Shown piece by piece: positions 1 through 10,989 of a stretch of 64,000 nt of DNA. The position numbers were made by a program, and so were the translations under genes. Origin of the DNA: Heterohyrax brucei. Its lineage: Eukaryota > Chordata > Mammalia > Hyracoidea > Procaviidae. The stretch spans positions 90,976,001 through 91,040,000 of the forward strand of contig CM053148.1 in NCBI GenBank assembly GCA_028571685.1, read 5' to 3'. Positions within the stretch are counted from its first letter, which is position 1. Every line of letters starts with the position of its first letter. The notes beneath the pieces are model-generated. The model did no database searches and was not told the origin of the DNA. It saw nothing but the letters and a program-made list of their open reading frames with translations.

Positions 1-14
1 ACAATATACAGGGA

Positions 15-578
15 TTGCCAGTTAAGTTCACAAACATCTTCCTAGCAAATGTGCTACAAACCTCACTGCTGAATATCACTATGGTCACCTTCGAAGTACT
101 CTGCTTGGGAAGCTATTCAATGACACTGGAGCTTAGTCCACTCTTCAAAACAATTTTGGAACTCTTTCTCCAGAATGGCCATCAGAGTTGTTGTGGTATC
201 ACCCTTGATGTCTTGAATGTCATCCAAATGTCTTCCTCTCAGGATTTCCTTTATCACTGGATAAAGAAAAAAGCCATTAGGGGGCAGATCAGGTGAGTAG
301 GGAGGGTGCTCCAGCACAGTTATTTTTTTACCAGGTAAAAACTCCCTCATAGACAGCCTAGATAATTAAGTTTGTGGACTTGCCACCATGCCACTGTGCA
401 CAATGGCTGTTCCAGAAAGAGTTCCAAAATAGCTTTGAAGGATGGACTAGGCGCTGGTATCAGCCCATAGCTCCCCAGGGGAGTTCTTTGAAGGTGACTG
501 TAGTGATATTCAGCAATGAGGTATGTGGCACTTAGAACAATTAGTTTCTGGACTTAATTGTTGGACCTCGTATGCTAT
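15..578. mobile_element. Foldback mariner-type DNA transposon remnant, copy 1
   Basis: The left arm (about 15-200) and the right arm (about 395-560) are inverted copies of one another, giving long terminal inverted repeats around a short centre. Read on the minus strand, 117-350 encodes a mariner transposase C-terminal piece, with a proline/aspartate-rich stretch, a GFFLYP-like motif and a GRH-DDIQDI-like motif. The right arm encodes the same C-terminal region again on the plus strand. No catalytic domain remains, so the element could not have moved by itself. It is probably an internally rearranged derivative. Confidence 0.75.
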
Positions 579-1600
579 ATATGAAGATAAATATTTGACC
601 AACTGATGGATGTTAAATATAAACCACATCTAATTGTTCCAACTCACATGCGTATTTGACACGAAGACAGAAACGGAACACATTTGTAATCCAGGGGTGC
701 CTGTATATAATATGGTGTTTACACAATGTCCGAATCACATCCTATTTCATATAACTTAGTGGATGATAAGTGATGCAGGCCAGTGCATATCTATATTGTG
801 TAATATAGGTATATTATATATATATATATACACACGTATGTGTATGTCTACGCATATACATTTGCATGTGTATAAATAGATGTATATATACACACACTCC
901 TCACAGACACAGATTTCAAAGACCAGGTCATTATGCAAAAATCTCCCTTAGAAAAGAATTGGAACAGTGCCCCGTCTTTGGCACTGATGTCCCTCGTTGC
1001 TCAGTCACTATTGGGTGCACTGGCAAGTCTCAGGCTGTTCTTGGCTTAGAGGGCCCACTTTTGCCATCACGTCTTCACCACTGTGGAGCCTGCAGAGGTT
1101 GGGGGTGTTGGTGGTAGAGGAGAAGGGGTTCCCCAAAGCCTCGGGAGCAACAGGGGCTCACCATCACCTGGCCAGAATCCAGGTCTCCATAGGGACCCCT
1201 ATGTCCCGTCTTTTTACCTTTCTACTGTGTTAACTTAGAAACAAAGCTTGACAGTGAGAAGCTGCCTGGTCAGCAAGCAGGCAAGGCCCCACCACCTGGT
1301 CACCAAAGGCTGCAGAAGTGGCAGAGAGACCTCTTTGGAAGAAGAGATTTCTGAGCCCCATGCCAGAACTCTGTGGGCCTGGTTCCATCAGTTCCTCCCA
1401 GAGAGAAGGTACCCCCATGGCCTCCCACGTGCTGTCCACCTGCCTTGTGTTCCCCAGGGCCTGGCCTGTCTCCTGAGCCTCATGCGGTTTTCACGGCCTA
1501 CCTCTACCTCCTAAACCTTGCCTTCCTCCTTCTTCTCCCCTGATCGTCTGACTCCTTCTTACTCTTGTTTGTAATGTGAAATGTCCTATAATGTGGCAGT
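579..1600. other. Anonymous interval with AT-rich microsatellite and GC-richer block
   Basis: About 785-900 is an AT/CA-rich simple repeat. About 950-1560 is clearly GC-richer than its surroundings and contains overlapping short open frames on both strands (for example 997-1233 and 1248-1514 plus, 1230-1439 minus). None has a recognisable domain or start context. I see no supported gene here. Confidence 0.5.
785..900. repeat. (TA)n/(CA)n microsatellite
   Basis: Alternating TA and CA/TG runs with degenerate interruptions. The open frame on its minus strand is tyrosine/isoleucine/cysteine-rich because of the repeat and is not a gene. Confidence 0.85.
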
Positions 1601-1604
1601 CAGT

Positions 1605-1765
1605 ACCGAGCAGTTCCCACTGCCATCGAGTCTGACTTACAGTTACGCTACAGGACAGAGCAGAACAGCCCCATAGGGTTTCTAAGTTGCAACTGGTGGC
1701 TTTGAACTGCTGACACTTTGTTTAGCAGGGATATCTCTTAATCAATGGCCATCAGGGCTCCAAAA
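1605..1765 (-). mobile_element. AfroSINE, minus strand
   Basis: In the minus orientation this shows the AfroSINE order: a degenerate tRNA-like head, a GTTCAAA box-B-like stretch, a body reading GGG-CTGTTCTGCTCTGTCC, and a tail. It is well diverged from the consensus. Confidence 0.8.
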
Positions 1766-3153
1766 AGATATTCTTTTTTCTGGGTACCAACTTTCCTGAT
1801 GTTTTTCCTCTCTGGCAATTAATTTATTCTCTTTATTCACTCACATGTCTCTTTGCTTATTATTTCAACTAGTGCCAGTATTCAATTTTATTTTAATAAT
1901 TAGCAATTTCCCAAATGGCTCTGCTTCTCTGTTGTTTCTCTTAGATAAGGCACAGTATCTTAATCATCTTGAAATCCTACACAGACATCCCACGCAGTTC
2001 CTGGGGAAGACTAGTACCGTTAAAATCTTTAAGACATATTGTTGGCTTGCTATGTTCTAGGCACTGGTGACAAAGAAATCGACAATGAATTTGTCCCTTA
2101 CAAAGCACAGTATGTGGCAATGACGATAAACACACAGAAAATTTCAACATAAACAGTGTGTGCTTATGGAGTACACTTGCTTACAAGAGAGGCATGCTAG
2201 GACAAATGACACTAGCCCAGTCCCAGGAAGTCACCTATGTACTTCTTATACCTGAATCTTGAGTACGAGAAGGACTTAGACAGTTGAAAGAGAAAATGGT
2301 GTTCTAGCTCAGGAGTTGGCCAACTCTTTTCTGTGAAGGGTCAGTCAGATAGTAAATGTTTTAGGTTCTGAGGACCAGGCTGTCTAGGTTGCAATTTACT
2401 CAACTGTGCAAAAGTAGACATAGACAATATGTATGTGAATGAGCATTGTTGGATTTCAATTGAGCATTAACTTCCAAAGACAGGCAGAAGACTGACCTGT
2501 GTTCTAGACAGAGGAGTTCACATGCAAGGTAGGTGAACATAATTTGCAAAGGGATCTAGAAACTGTTGGGCGTTAGTGGGGAGTAGGACAGATATTTAGG
2601 AATCTCTAGTTAACACACTCAGCTGCGATGCTAAGGATTGGAGATCTGACTCCACCAGCACCTTGGGAGAAGGGCCTAGAGAGCTTCTTCAGAGAAATAC
2701 CCACTGACAATCTGGTGGAGCCCCCTTCTACTGGGACACACTTGGGGGTGTCATGAGCAACTCCACCTTAACTGTATATTTTTTTCGAAGTGGAAAGTTG
2801 AAGATAACAAGAGCTAAAGTAAGACTTACAGTGAAGAGGAAGAACAGGGCAAGCATTTTTTGTTTGTTTGTTACTTTGAGCTCTTCAGGCTGTTTGCCGA
2901 TGAACCGGGGTGAAGAAGGATGCAAAAGCTGTGTTGACAGTGTTGGAAGCAGATTTGCTTAGGAAAATTCTGATAAGAGTAACTTCTAACCTTATGCCAC
3001 GTAAAAGCAAAGGAGAGGTTTCGGATAGGTTGGATTCAGGCATTGCAAGGTCTCTCTGGTTAAATTTCTCTGGGAACCACCATAATGTGTACCCCAGGTG
3101 ACAGTGAGTTGTTTTGGTCAGGGTTATGGTCGAGTCATATTACCTTTTTAGAG
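1766..3153. other. Anonymous interval with one ancient DNA-transposon fragment
   Basis: Apart from the fragment near 2300-2460 there is no recognisable feature. About 2030-2290 has wording reminiscent of very old mammalian-wide repeats, but too diverged to name. The short open frames at 2728-2962 and 2910-3101 have no domain. Confidence 0.4.
2300..2460 (+). mobile_element. Ancient eutherian MER-type fragment (probably hAT-Charlie)
   Basis: The order of phrases (a TTGGCCAACTC opening, then AGATAGTAAATGTTTTAGG, a GCAA-TTACTCAACT segment and ATAGACAATATGTA) matches a widespread eutherian non-autonomous DNA transposon. The exact subfamily is uncertain. Confidence 0.5.
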
Positions 3154-3164
3154 ATGTCATTCTT

Positions 3165-4567
3165 TTTAAAAAATATTTTATTGTTGCTTTAAGCAAAAGT
3201 TTACAATCCAAATCAATTGGCTATATAAAACCCCAAACACAAACCACTGTGCAACCCTAACTGCTCCTCAGCCTCAGACCCACCCTCTGATAGCACATTC
3301 CTCCTTTCCACCCTGCACTTCTGGTGTCTATTCAACTGATTCCTGTCCCTATTCACCATCTCATCTTGTCTCTGGACAATAGCTGTTCAGACAGTGTCTC
3401 GTACCTATTTAAGCCAAGAAGCACATTCTTTGCCAGATCACTCTGTGTCTTGTAGTCCAGTCCAATCTTGGTCTGATAGTTGGCTTCTGTACTGGTTTCA
3501 GCTCTGGGCTAACAGAGAGTCTAGGGCCCATGACCTTGGGAGATTTTCCATTCTGACAGACGGTCAAGTGTGGTCTTTCAATAAAGCACTAGTTCTGCAT
3601 ACCCAGTTTTCTCCCACTGCATGAGGGCTTTATATTGTGTTCCCTGTCAGGGCAGTCATTAAAGGTGGCCGGGCACTATCTAGCTCTTGTGGTCTCATGC
3701 TAATAAGCCTCTAGATCTTATGGCATATATTTTCCTCATGTATTTGATGTCCTTCATTCTCAACTGCTTTAGGTGGATTGGGACCAACTGATGCTACTTA
3801 AATGGCCACTTGCTAGCTTTTAAGATCCCATACATGACTCACCAAAGTGATACAGAGAATGTTTTCTTTTAAAAAAAAGTTATGCCAATTAGTCTAGACG
3901 TCCCATGAAACCATGGTTCCTAGACCCTTCTGCCTGTTACTGTCTCCTTCAAAATGTTGGCTCATATTTAGAAAACCTTTTAGATTTTAGTGTAGTCCAG
4001 TTCTGCTAACCACTATTCATGCTTTAACTCCCTTCATCTAATCCAATTCCTATCTACTATCTAATCTATGGAATCCCTGGTGGCATGGTAGTTAAATGCT
4101 ACAGCTCCTAACAAAAAGGTAAACAGTTTGAATCCACCAGGTGCTCCTTGGAAACTCTATGGGGCAGTTCTACTCTGTCCTAAAGGGTCGCGATGAATCA
4201 GAATCAACACAATGGCAGTGGGTTTTTTCTTTTTAATCTAATCTGTGAATACCTCTCTTCCTGCCTCCTCACCCTTATAACCATCAAAGATTATTTTCTT
4301 CTGTGCTTAAACATTCTCTTAATTCTTTATATTAATGGTCCCATACAAAATTTGTCCTTTTGCATCAGACCAATTTCACTCAGTGTAATGTCTTCCAGAT
4401 GACTTCATGTTATGAGATGATTCCTAAAAATCACTGCTGTTCTTTATCATTGCATAATACTTCATTGCATGAATATACTGCCGCTTGCTTGTCCATTCAT
4501 CTGTTAATAGTAATCTAGGTTGAGTTCATCTTTTGCTATTGTGCACACGGCTGCAATAAACATAGAT
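3165..4567 (-). mobile_element. 5'-truncated L1 with 3' UTR, minus strand
   Basis: The minus strand holds the end of ORF2 (about 4230-4567, the region with the classic TGGAATACTA-like wording when reversed) followed by a long 3' UTR of the type seen several times in this window. The plus-strand left end is T/A-rich, as expected for a reversed poly-A tail. The 11-base sequence ATGTCATTCTT flanks it at 3154-3164 and 4568-4578, which fixes both ends. An AfroSINE interrupts it at 4070-4225. Confidence 0.9.
4070..4225 (+). mobile_element. AfroSINE inserted in the L1 3' end
   Basis: Full-length copy: head GGAATCCCTGGTGGCATGGT, box-B-like region, CTCCTTGGAAACTCTATGGG, tail ending CAGTGGGTTT. Near-identical flanks TCTAATCTATG and TCTAATCTGTG on the two sides look like its target-site duplication, so it is younger than the host L1. 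Confidence 0.9.
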
Positions 4568-4916
4568 ATGTCATTCTTGGAGACTTATCTAGATGTATTT
4601 AAGGGGGTAACACTGAGCCAAAAAAACAAATCTGAAATTACAGAATGGTCCAAACAAAAGATGGTGAAGGTGCTGATAGTGAGAATGGAGAAGACAAACA
4701 AAATTTATAAACATTTTGGTGATAATTTTTGCCGAACTTAGTAACTGAATATTTGAGATGCTTGAGGGAAAACAAACAAAGAACACTCATTGCAAGGTTT
4801 TAACTCGAGTTCTTTATTGGTTGTTCAAGAAGTAACAAGTTCAGGAAAGAGCAACTAGGAATATGTATGTGGGGAACGTAATCACCTTAATATCAAAATT
4901 GTTAGTTTTTGTATCA

Positions 4917-4943
4917 GATAGATGGACAGACAGACAGACAGAT
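4917..4943. repeat. (GACA)n/(GATA)n microsatellite
   Basis: Four-base units GATA then GACA repeated without interruption. Confidence 0.85.
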
Positions 4944-4954
4944 ATAAAAGTGTT

Positions 4955-5190
4955 TCAGTAGGAAAAATATTATTGATGAATTTTTTTATGAAATCACATG
5001 CTTGGTTTTATAGCGAAGTTTTGTTACTCTAGGTAAGACTCAGGGTGGTGATGTGTTGTGCTTACAGGCTATTTGTCTTTTTTATTTTTTATTTTTTCTG
5101 AAGACATGATAGACTTCACTTGTGGCAACGTCAGTATAGAGTTATCAGTCACCTCTTTTGCAAAGATAAATGTTATATCACATCTAAGTA
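4955..5190 (+). repeat. Unclassified 235-bp segment, copy 1
   Basis: This segment is clearly homologous to the reverse complement of 19449-19683. Both begin near a TCAGTAGGAAAAAT motif, share TAAGACTCAGGGTGGTGATG in the middle and end near ATAAATGT-ATATCACAT. Their best open frames are also alike over about 28 residues, which may only reflect DNA identity. I cannot assign it to a known family. Confidence 0.7.
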
Positions 5191-6183
5191 GTGGTATTAC
5201 TTTCTGTCTTAGAAGAAAGAGAGGGAAGACAGAGAGAGAGATGGAGAGAAGAAAGCTATGGAAGAATGAGTTAAAGCGTTGAAGAATGAGTTTGTATTTT
5301 CATGCTGTTAGCTGGAAATTCTTAGGTGCTGAAATTTCACAATAACTTGAATCAATCTTGCAGTTTTGTACATATCTATTTTGACATATGCTTGTAGATG
5401 GATGCCACTAAAACATTTGGTTTTGTCCTTCCTGGGCAGCACAGAGCAACTTGGTGTTACTTATGACAAGAGAGATTGGTACAGGGTTTTTCAAAGGATT
5501 TAGAGCCCTCACTGAGGTGAAAGTGAGACGGAAATGACATTTATAAGAACTGAAGGAGAAGAAAGTCTCCATTAAGAATGGAGACTTGAACATCACTTAA
5601 CAGTGTGTTCTATCTAGTCTTATATATCACTTGAAATTTATTGAAACTTCAAGTACAAAGTGGTGGAAGAGAAGATTAAAAGTCCAACAACCTTACCTAT
5701 CCTTTCTGAAATGAGTTTTCTAGAAACTTGGCTAAGGTCATGATTAATCTTTTTTTTTATAGTTGTTAGTTTGGGGAATTACATATCATGAATATCTATA
5801 TATTTATTGTACTTATTATTCTGGGGCATCATGGCTCTATTTTTTCTAAGTATCTTGAAAGAAAAATGTAAACCAAGAATGGCAGAAAAGTCAACGGATG
5901 ACGTTAGGAGATCAGTGTGTAGGTGAACTTTAATCGTCTACGTATCATCAGCCGTTGAAAGCAAAAAGAAAAGTTTGATAATTTCTGTAGGCAATGATGT
6001 CAGTGCTTATGAATTTTAAGGTCCCAGTTAAGTTGTGTGTATTATTTCCTCTTTTTCTTTAACAAATTTGTCAGGAAGATAAAAGAAATATTATTATTCA
6101 TAGTAGTGAGGTCTCTCAAACTATCGTTTCAGATATTTAGTAACACTCAAACTGTACCCCAAATTTTGATGTAACACAAAATT

Positions 6184-6204
6184 ACACACACACACACACA
6201 CACA
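6184..6204. repeat. (CA)n microsatellite
   Basis: Uninterrupted CA dinucleotide run of about ten units. Confidence 0.95.
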
Positions 6205-6324
6205 ACTTCTTTTTATCGATGTGCTGTCTTTGTAACTAAAAGATTCAGGAAATAAATCTAACAGTATATTTAAAAAATGCAAATATAGGGTAATGTCATT
6301 AGCTATAAAAGAAGTAAATAAAAT

Positions 6325-6540
6325 AATATGGCACAGGACAAAGCACTGACTGTTTTAGCTAGATAGTCAGGGTTCGGCTTCTAGCTGTGCAACAGACAAG
6401 CAGTGAACTTGAGGAATTTATTTTACCTCTCTGCTATATTTCATTCATTTGTAAAGTGAGCTACTTGCCATGAATGCAGTGTAGAGTCAAGGAACCATTA
6501 AATAAAAATTACTTCAAACAATAAATGGCACATACTGAAT
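6325..6540 (+). mobile_element. MIR SINE fragment
   Basis: The order matches the ancient mammalian MIR: an AGCACTGACT start, GGTTCGGCTTCTAGCTGTGC near the box-B and core region, a decayed TTACCTCTCTGC stretch, and a late AATAAATGGCACAT. It is highly diverged, as expected of MIR. Confidence 0.6.
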
Positions 6541-6717
6541 AATAAACTGTTAGCTCCTTCCATCTATTAGCTATTAATATCTTGCTCTTGAAATAAATTA
6601 TAAAAAATTCAATTTTTTTTATATTGCCTTCACTGTTTTTCAAGGCATAGATGTGTTACATAGTTTACCAAAGTGACTATTGCATACACATTAGATTTCA
6701 AATTTTAATGCTCTAGT

Positions 6718-6822
6718 ATGGAAACTTTGGTGGTATAGTGGTTAAGTGATACATCTGCTAACCAAAAGGTCAGCAGTTCAGATCTGTCAGACATTCCTTG
6801 GAAAGTTTTATCAGGCAGATCT
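6718..6822 (+). mobile_element. AfroSINE fragment, plus strand
   Basis: Head and middle of an AfroSINE (GTGGTTAAGTGATACATCTG, CTAACCAAAAGGTCAGCAG, CCTTGGAAAG). It breaks off where a second AfroSINE begins. Confidence 0.8.
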
Positions 6823-7005
6823 AGAAAACCCTGGTGGCATTGTGGTTTAAGAGGTATAGTTGCTAACCAAAAATCAGCAGTTTGAATCCAACAGCTGCTC
6901 TTTGAAAACCCTGTAGGGCAGTTCTACACTACCCCGTAGGGTCAGTAGGAGTCAGAATCAACCCTCTAATAAAAGATGTTTCTGTTGTTGTTGTTTTGTT
7001 TTTAA
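6823..7005 (+). mobile_element. AfroSINE, plus strand, with GTT-rich tail
   Basis: Complete copy starting GAAAACCCTGGTGGCATTGT and ending in a GTTGTTGTTGTTTTG tail. It lies in the same orientation directly after the truncated copy, either a head-to-tail pair or an insertion into it. Confidence 0.85.
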
Positions 7006-7198
7006 GTATAGAAAACTTTATTTTTGAGAGAGAAATTAATCTAAACTGTTTTCCTATAAAGTTTCATGTAATAATTGAGCTTGTTATTTAAAATAAAAGG
7101 AAAAGCTGACAGTTTCTTGGCTATACTCAGATCTCTAGACTGCCTCTAGCCTTTTCCTAGCAAGAAATTCTCTAGATTTATAGTGATATAAATGTTTC

Positions 7199-7300
7199 AT
7201 ACATATATATACATACGTATATATATATGTACATGTATATGTATATATATACATACATATGTATGTATATATATGTATGTATACACACACACGTGTGTGT
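7199..7300. repeat. (ATACAT/TATG)n microsatellite
   Basis: Compound TA/TG/CA repeat ending in a short CA/TG block. Confidence 0.9.
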
Positions 7301-7329
7301 CTGTCTTACAGATATTAAGATTTATAAGA

Positions 7330-8051
7330 TGTTGTTGTTAGGTGCTATTGAGTCAATTCCAACTCATAGCGACCCTATGAACAACAGAACAAAATACTAG
7401 CTGATCTTGAGCCACGTCCACAATTGTTTGTATGCTTAAGCCCATTGCTGTGGCCACTGTGCCAGTCCATCTCATTGAGTGTCTTCCTCTTTTTCATTGA
7501 CCTTCCAATCTACCAAGCATGATGTCCTTCTCAAGGGACTGGTCCCTCCTGACAACCTGTCCAAAGTATGTAAGACACAGTCTTGCCATCTTTGCTTCCA
7601 AGGAGCACTCCATTTGTACTTCTTCCAGAACAGATCTGTAAGTTCTTTTGGTCATTCAACATTCTTCTCCAACTTCATAATTCAAAGGCATCAGTTCTTC
7701 TCCTGATTTCTTTGTTCATTGTCCAGCTTTCATACGCATGTGATACGGTTGAAAATACCATGTCTTGGGTCAGGAGCATTTTAGTCTTCAAGGCAACATC
7801 TTTACTTTTGAATACTTTAAAGAGGTCCTTTGCGGCAGATTTTCCCAATGCAATGTGTCTTCTGATTTCTTGACTGCTGCTTCCACGGGTGTTGATTGTG
7901 GACCCAAGTAAAATGAAATTCTTGACAATCTCAATCTTTTCTCCATTTATGCCAATGTTGCTTACTGGTCAAGTTGTGAGGATTTTTATTTTCCTGATGT
8001 TGAGGTACAATCCATACTGAAGGCTGTGGTCCTTGATCTTCATCAGTAGGA
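7330..8051 (-). mobile_element. RTE/BovB-clade LINE 3' end, minus strand
   Basis: The minus strand reads the 3' part of an RTE-clade LINE: upstream ORF-derived segment, a degenerate CCATGGTATTTTCAACCG-like stretch, then the tail whose reversed end gives TAGGTGCTATTGAGTC at 7340. The same order recurs at 19125-19763, 30594-30945, 35290-37600, 39850-40590 and 58606-58985. Frames are broken by stops and indels, so it is a dead copy. Confidence 0.85.
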
Positions 8052-8487
8052 TGTATAAGATAGCCCATTGAAAATGGAACAAGGTAGTCCCAGGTAAGTT
8101 TCATTATACAAGTGTACTTGTGGGATAAAAAGAGGAACCAAACCATACTGAGGGTAATTACAGGAAAGTAAGTAAATACTATAATAATCACACTCTGATT
8201 GATTACTGATTATTAATAATACAGAGAGGGATTACAGATAGTTCCATGGGATGCTTACATCATGGTCACAAGATGCTTACACATTTTTTATTTGTCTATA
8301 TTGCAAAAATATCTTATTGGCAACAGCACTCCTGAGTATGTAAATTTTCAGGGGTCCAGATGGTTACTTGTTTAAGACCCCTCTCAGAGCCAGTGGTTTC
8401 ACATCCTAGTTTTGACCTCTGAGGAAAAATTAGTTTTTCACAAACAACATAGCTGCTAATATAGAAATCCAGATTAGAATTAAATAG
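8052..8487. other. Anonymous interval
   Basis: No gene or recognisable repeat was seen between the RTE copy and the following LTR. Confidence 0.4.
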
Positions 8488-9012
8488 TGTTTTAGTCAGT
8501 TAGGGCTGCTCTAACAGAAATACCACAGAGTGGATGGCTCTAACAAAGGAAGGTTTATTCTTACACAGTCAGGTGGGCTACAAGTCCATATTCAGGATGT
8601 CTGCTCCAGGGGAAGGCTTTCTGCTTGTCAATTCTGGAGGAAAGCTCAGTATTGCATCAGTCTTTGTCCAAGGAGTGTCTTGGCACAGGAACCTCAGGTC
8701 TGAAGGGTGCGCTCTTCTTCCAGTACTGCTTGCTTGATGGTACGAGGTTCCCAATTCTCTGTCTGCTTCTTTGTCCTTTTATGTCCTGTAGGCTGAAAGG
8801 ATTAAGGGTGGGGCAAGCCATACTCCAGGGAAACTCACTTTACAGTGGAGCAGGGGAGATAATCCTACGAGGGGATTTATGGTCCCACCCTAATCCTTTA
8901 ACATACAGCATAGGAAAACCACAGAATGGAGGACAGTCACAGATATTGGGAATCATGGCCCAGCCACATGGCTACACGTATTTTTTGGGGGGACACAATT
9001 AAATCCATAACA
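8488..9012 (-). mobile_element. MaLR-like solo LTR, minus strand
   Basis: The outline is TG to CA and about 525 bp long. The five bases AATAG occur immediately outside both ends (8483-8487 and 9013-9017), fixing the boundaries exactly. Read on the minus strand it begins TGTTATGGATT-like and ends with the AGCAGCCCTAACTGACTAAA-type end common to this family. No internal sequence adjoins it, so it is a solo LTR. Confidence 0.88.
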
Positions 9013-9051
9013 AATAGCATGATCCATAAATCATGCTTTTCTCTCACTGTG

Positions 9052-9172
9052 ATAACCCTGGTGCCATAGCAGTTGAAATCCACCAAGTGCTCCTTGGAAA
9101 CTCTATGGGTCAGTTCTACTCTGACCTCTAGGATTGCTGTGAGTCAGCATCAACTTGGCGGGGGGTTTCGAT
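9052..9172 (+). mobile_element. AfroSINE with internal deletion, plus strand
   Basis: Starts ATAACCCTGGTGCCATAGCA and continues with GCTCCTTGGAAACTCTATGG and a GTGAGTCAGCATCAACTTGG tail. The part between the A-box and B-box regions is missing. Confidence 0.85.
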
Positions 9173-9289
9173 TTTTCCGGTTTTCAGTGACTGCAATGAA
9201 AGTTTTCTTTTCCTGAAACAAGACTGACGAGCATGATACTGTTACTAGCTTATTTTTAGTCTCTCTCAGATTTACCAACCTTTCCAGGA

Positions 9290-9305
9290 AAAAAAAAAAA
9301 AAAAA
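9290..9305. repeat. Poly-A tract
   Basis: Run of about 16 A followed by AC-rich sequence. It is not clearly attached to an element. Confidence 0.8.
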
Positions 9306-9794
9306 CAAAAAACCCCTCTCATCTCTCTGGCTCCATCAGAGACAGACCTATAACACTCCTCTCAATGACTGTATTGCCGTTACTACTCAGCAGGCATGAA
9401 AGAAGAGGTCCCTAATACGTAGCTGCACAGAGTGACCATTCCTACACCTTTTTAAAATATCATTAGAATTCCTGAAGAGCTGAAATGGCTTCTTAGTGTT
9501 TTTGTTGGTTTGCTTGTTTTAAGATTAAAAGGACGTAATCCAACAGTCACACCAGACTAAGCCTCTTGTCAAAACAGAGTACAAATATTTATAGATGCTT
9601 CTCATGGAGTAGATAGACATCTAGACAGTAAGTCTGGCAAATTTATAATAGAATAACAGCCTCAATATTTTTGTTCTTCTCTAGTAGAGATCAGGGAGAA
9701 TATTGCTAAGTCACTAAAACCCCTTTGCAATAACCTGAGTGTTAACAGCTATCTACCAATATAGTTCAGTTACTGTAGTAAAGTAGAAAAAAAG

Positions 9795-10915
9795 ACAGAT
9801 GGCTGTGGTTTAATAACACAATTGCATTTATTGACACTTTTATCAATAGGAATTTACTGGTGCATCTATTCATATATACTGAAAGAAAAGCATATAGACA
9901 GAGGTGTAAAAGTAAAAAATGTACATGTAACAAAACGTAAAATTGAAAAACAAACATAACAAAGTGATACATCTACTGAACAGACAGAACACATACACAC
10001 ATCAAATAAAGCAACAACTTTAGTGACCACAATATTTGCTGCCAGTTTTAACATCTGTTTTCTTAGTAACAGCTGAAAATGGCAATTCCCAGTGAAGGTG
10101 ATAGGCAGTTACACTGAAAGACTAAAAATAAAGACTGTACAAAGTATATTTCCTTCTTCTTTTGTAATCTTCAATTCCAAGAATTTATACACTTAAGTAA
10201 CCATCTGTTGTACTCAAGATGAGCTCATGCTCATTTTTGTTTTTCTCATCCTGATGAAAGCTATCTGACAGGAGAGCAGAACCGAAGCTGGTTGTTCACA
10301 TCACAGGAGACATAAAACAGAATCTACTGCTCCTTAAAATTCAAAACTTGACCTTGCATAAAGTTGCTTTTGTTTTGTCTTGTTCACCACTCTTCTCCCC
10401 GGTAGTACTTTTTTCTTCTTGAAAATAACCAAACTTATGGATGATAGTGTTGCCCTTTTGTTATCCTATTTCATTCAAGAATGATTTCCAATGCCGAGGC
10501 ACTGACGTTGACAAAATCCTTGCAGGGTATTTTTAATTTCTTAATGATGTGTCATATATCTGTTGCAAATGTGGAGCTGAATTAATCTTCACACACTGAA
10601 ACCAAATCAAGAAGGCAAATGCTGCTACATTCCTGAGGATTCTCTCATGTACCTTTCGGATCACTACTTGCTTAAGCCAAAAAATAGTTTGCTGGATTTT
10701 TAGATAGTAATTTTTAGGCCACTGTTGTCCTGTTGGTTTGGGTGTATATGTGCATTTTAGGGGAGGGTTCTGAAACAATAATTTGTTGTTGTTGTCTCAG
10801 CCAACTCTGGCTCAGCTCTGCCATAAACATCGCAGCTCCTAAGCACACAGCTTGATCAGTTTTGACAAGTGTGCATACTGACTTAAACAAAACCTCAGTC
10901 AGTATAGTCATCTAA
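9795..10915 (-). pseudogene. Gene-like minus-strand stretch: decayed transcript or retrocopy with 3' UTR (function unknown)
   Basis: On the minus strand the distal end looks like a mammalian 3' UTR: long AT-rich non-repetitive DNA finishing with an AATAAA hexamer (in GTCAATAAATGC, near 9832-9845) shortly before the apparent end. Upstream, two overlapping minus frames (10911-10714 and 10778-10533) follow each other through a frameshift and have ordinary protein-like composition, rather than the low-complexity look of random frames here. No family was recognised. There is no clear poly-A tract just past the hexamer, so a processed pseudogene would need to have lost its tail. An alternative is anonymous unique DNA. 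No gene is claimed. Confidence 0.3.
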
Positions 10916-10989
10916 GAACATTTTCTGAGGCCCTTATCTAGTTAGCCACATAAAGCACAGAAAAGAATATTCAGATTCTTATCATTCTG

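Larger units (their letters stand above)
4579..6324. other. Anonymous AT-rich interval
   Basis: It contains a (GACA)n tract at about 4917-4943, the 235-bp segment listed separately, and a (CA)n tract at 6184-6204. No gene, RNA or classified transposon is visible otherwise. Confidence 0.5.

Noticed and set aside
5058..5282. Open frame similar to the minus frame at 19249-19539, suggesting a conserved small protein
   Set aside because: The match is fully explained by DNA homology of the 235-bp segment. Only about 28 residues agree and the flanking residues differ.
6718..7005. Possible tRNA genes from box-A and box-B-like sequences
   Set aside because: These belong to the tRNA-derived head of AfroSINEs. 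They are diverged and followed by SINE bodies, and no tRNA cloverleaf can be formed.
8625..9002. 125-codon open frame
   Set aside because: Lies wholly in a solo LTR, antisense to it. The same word order recurs in other LTR copies without an open frame.
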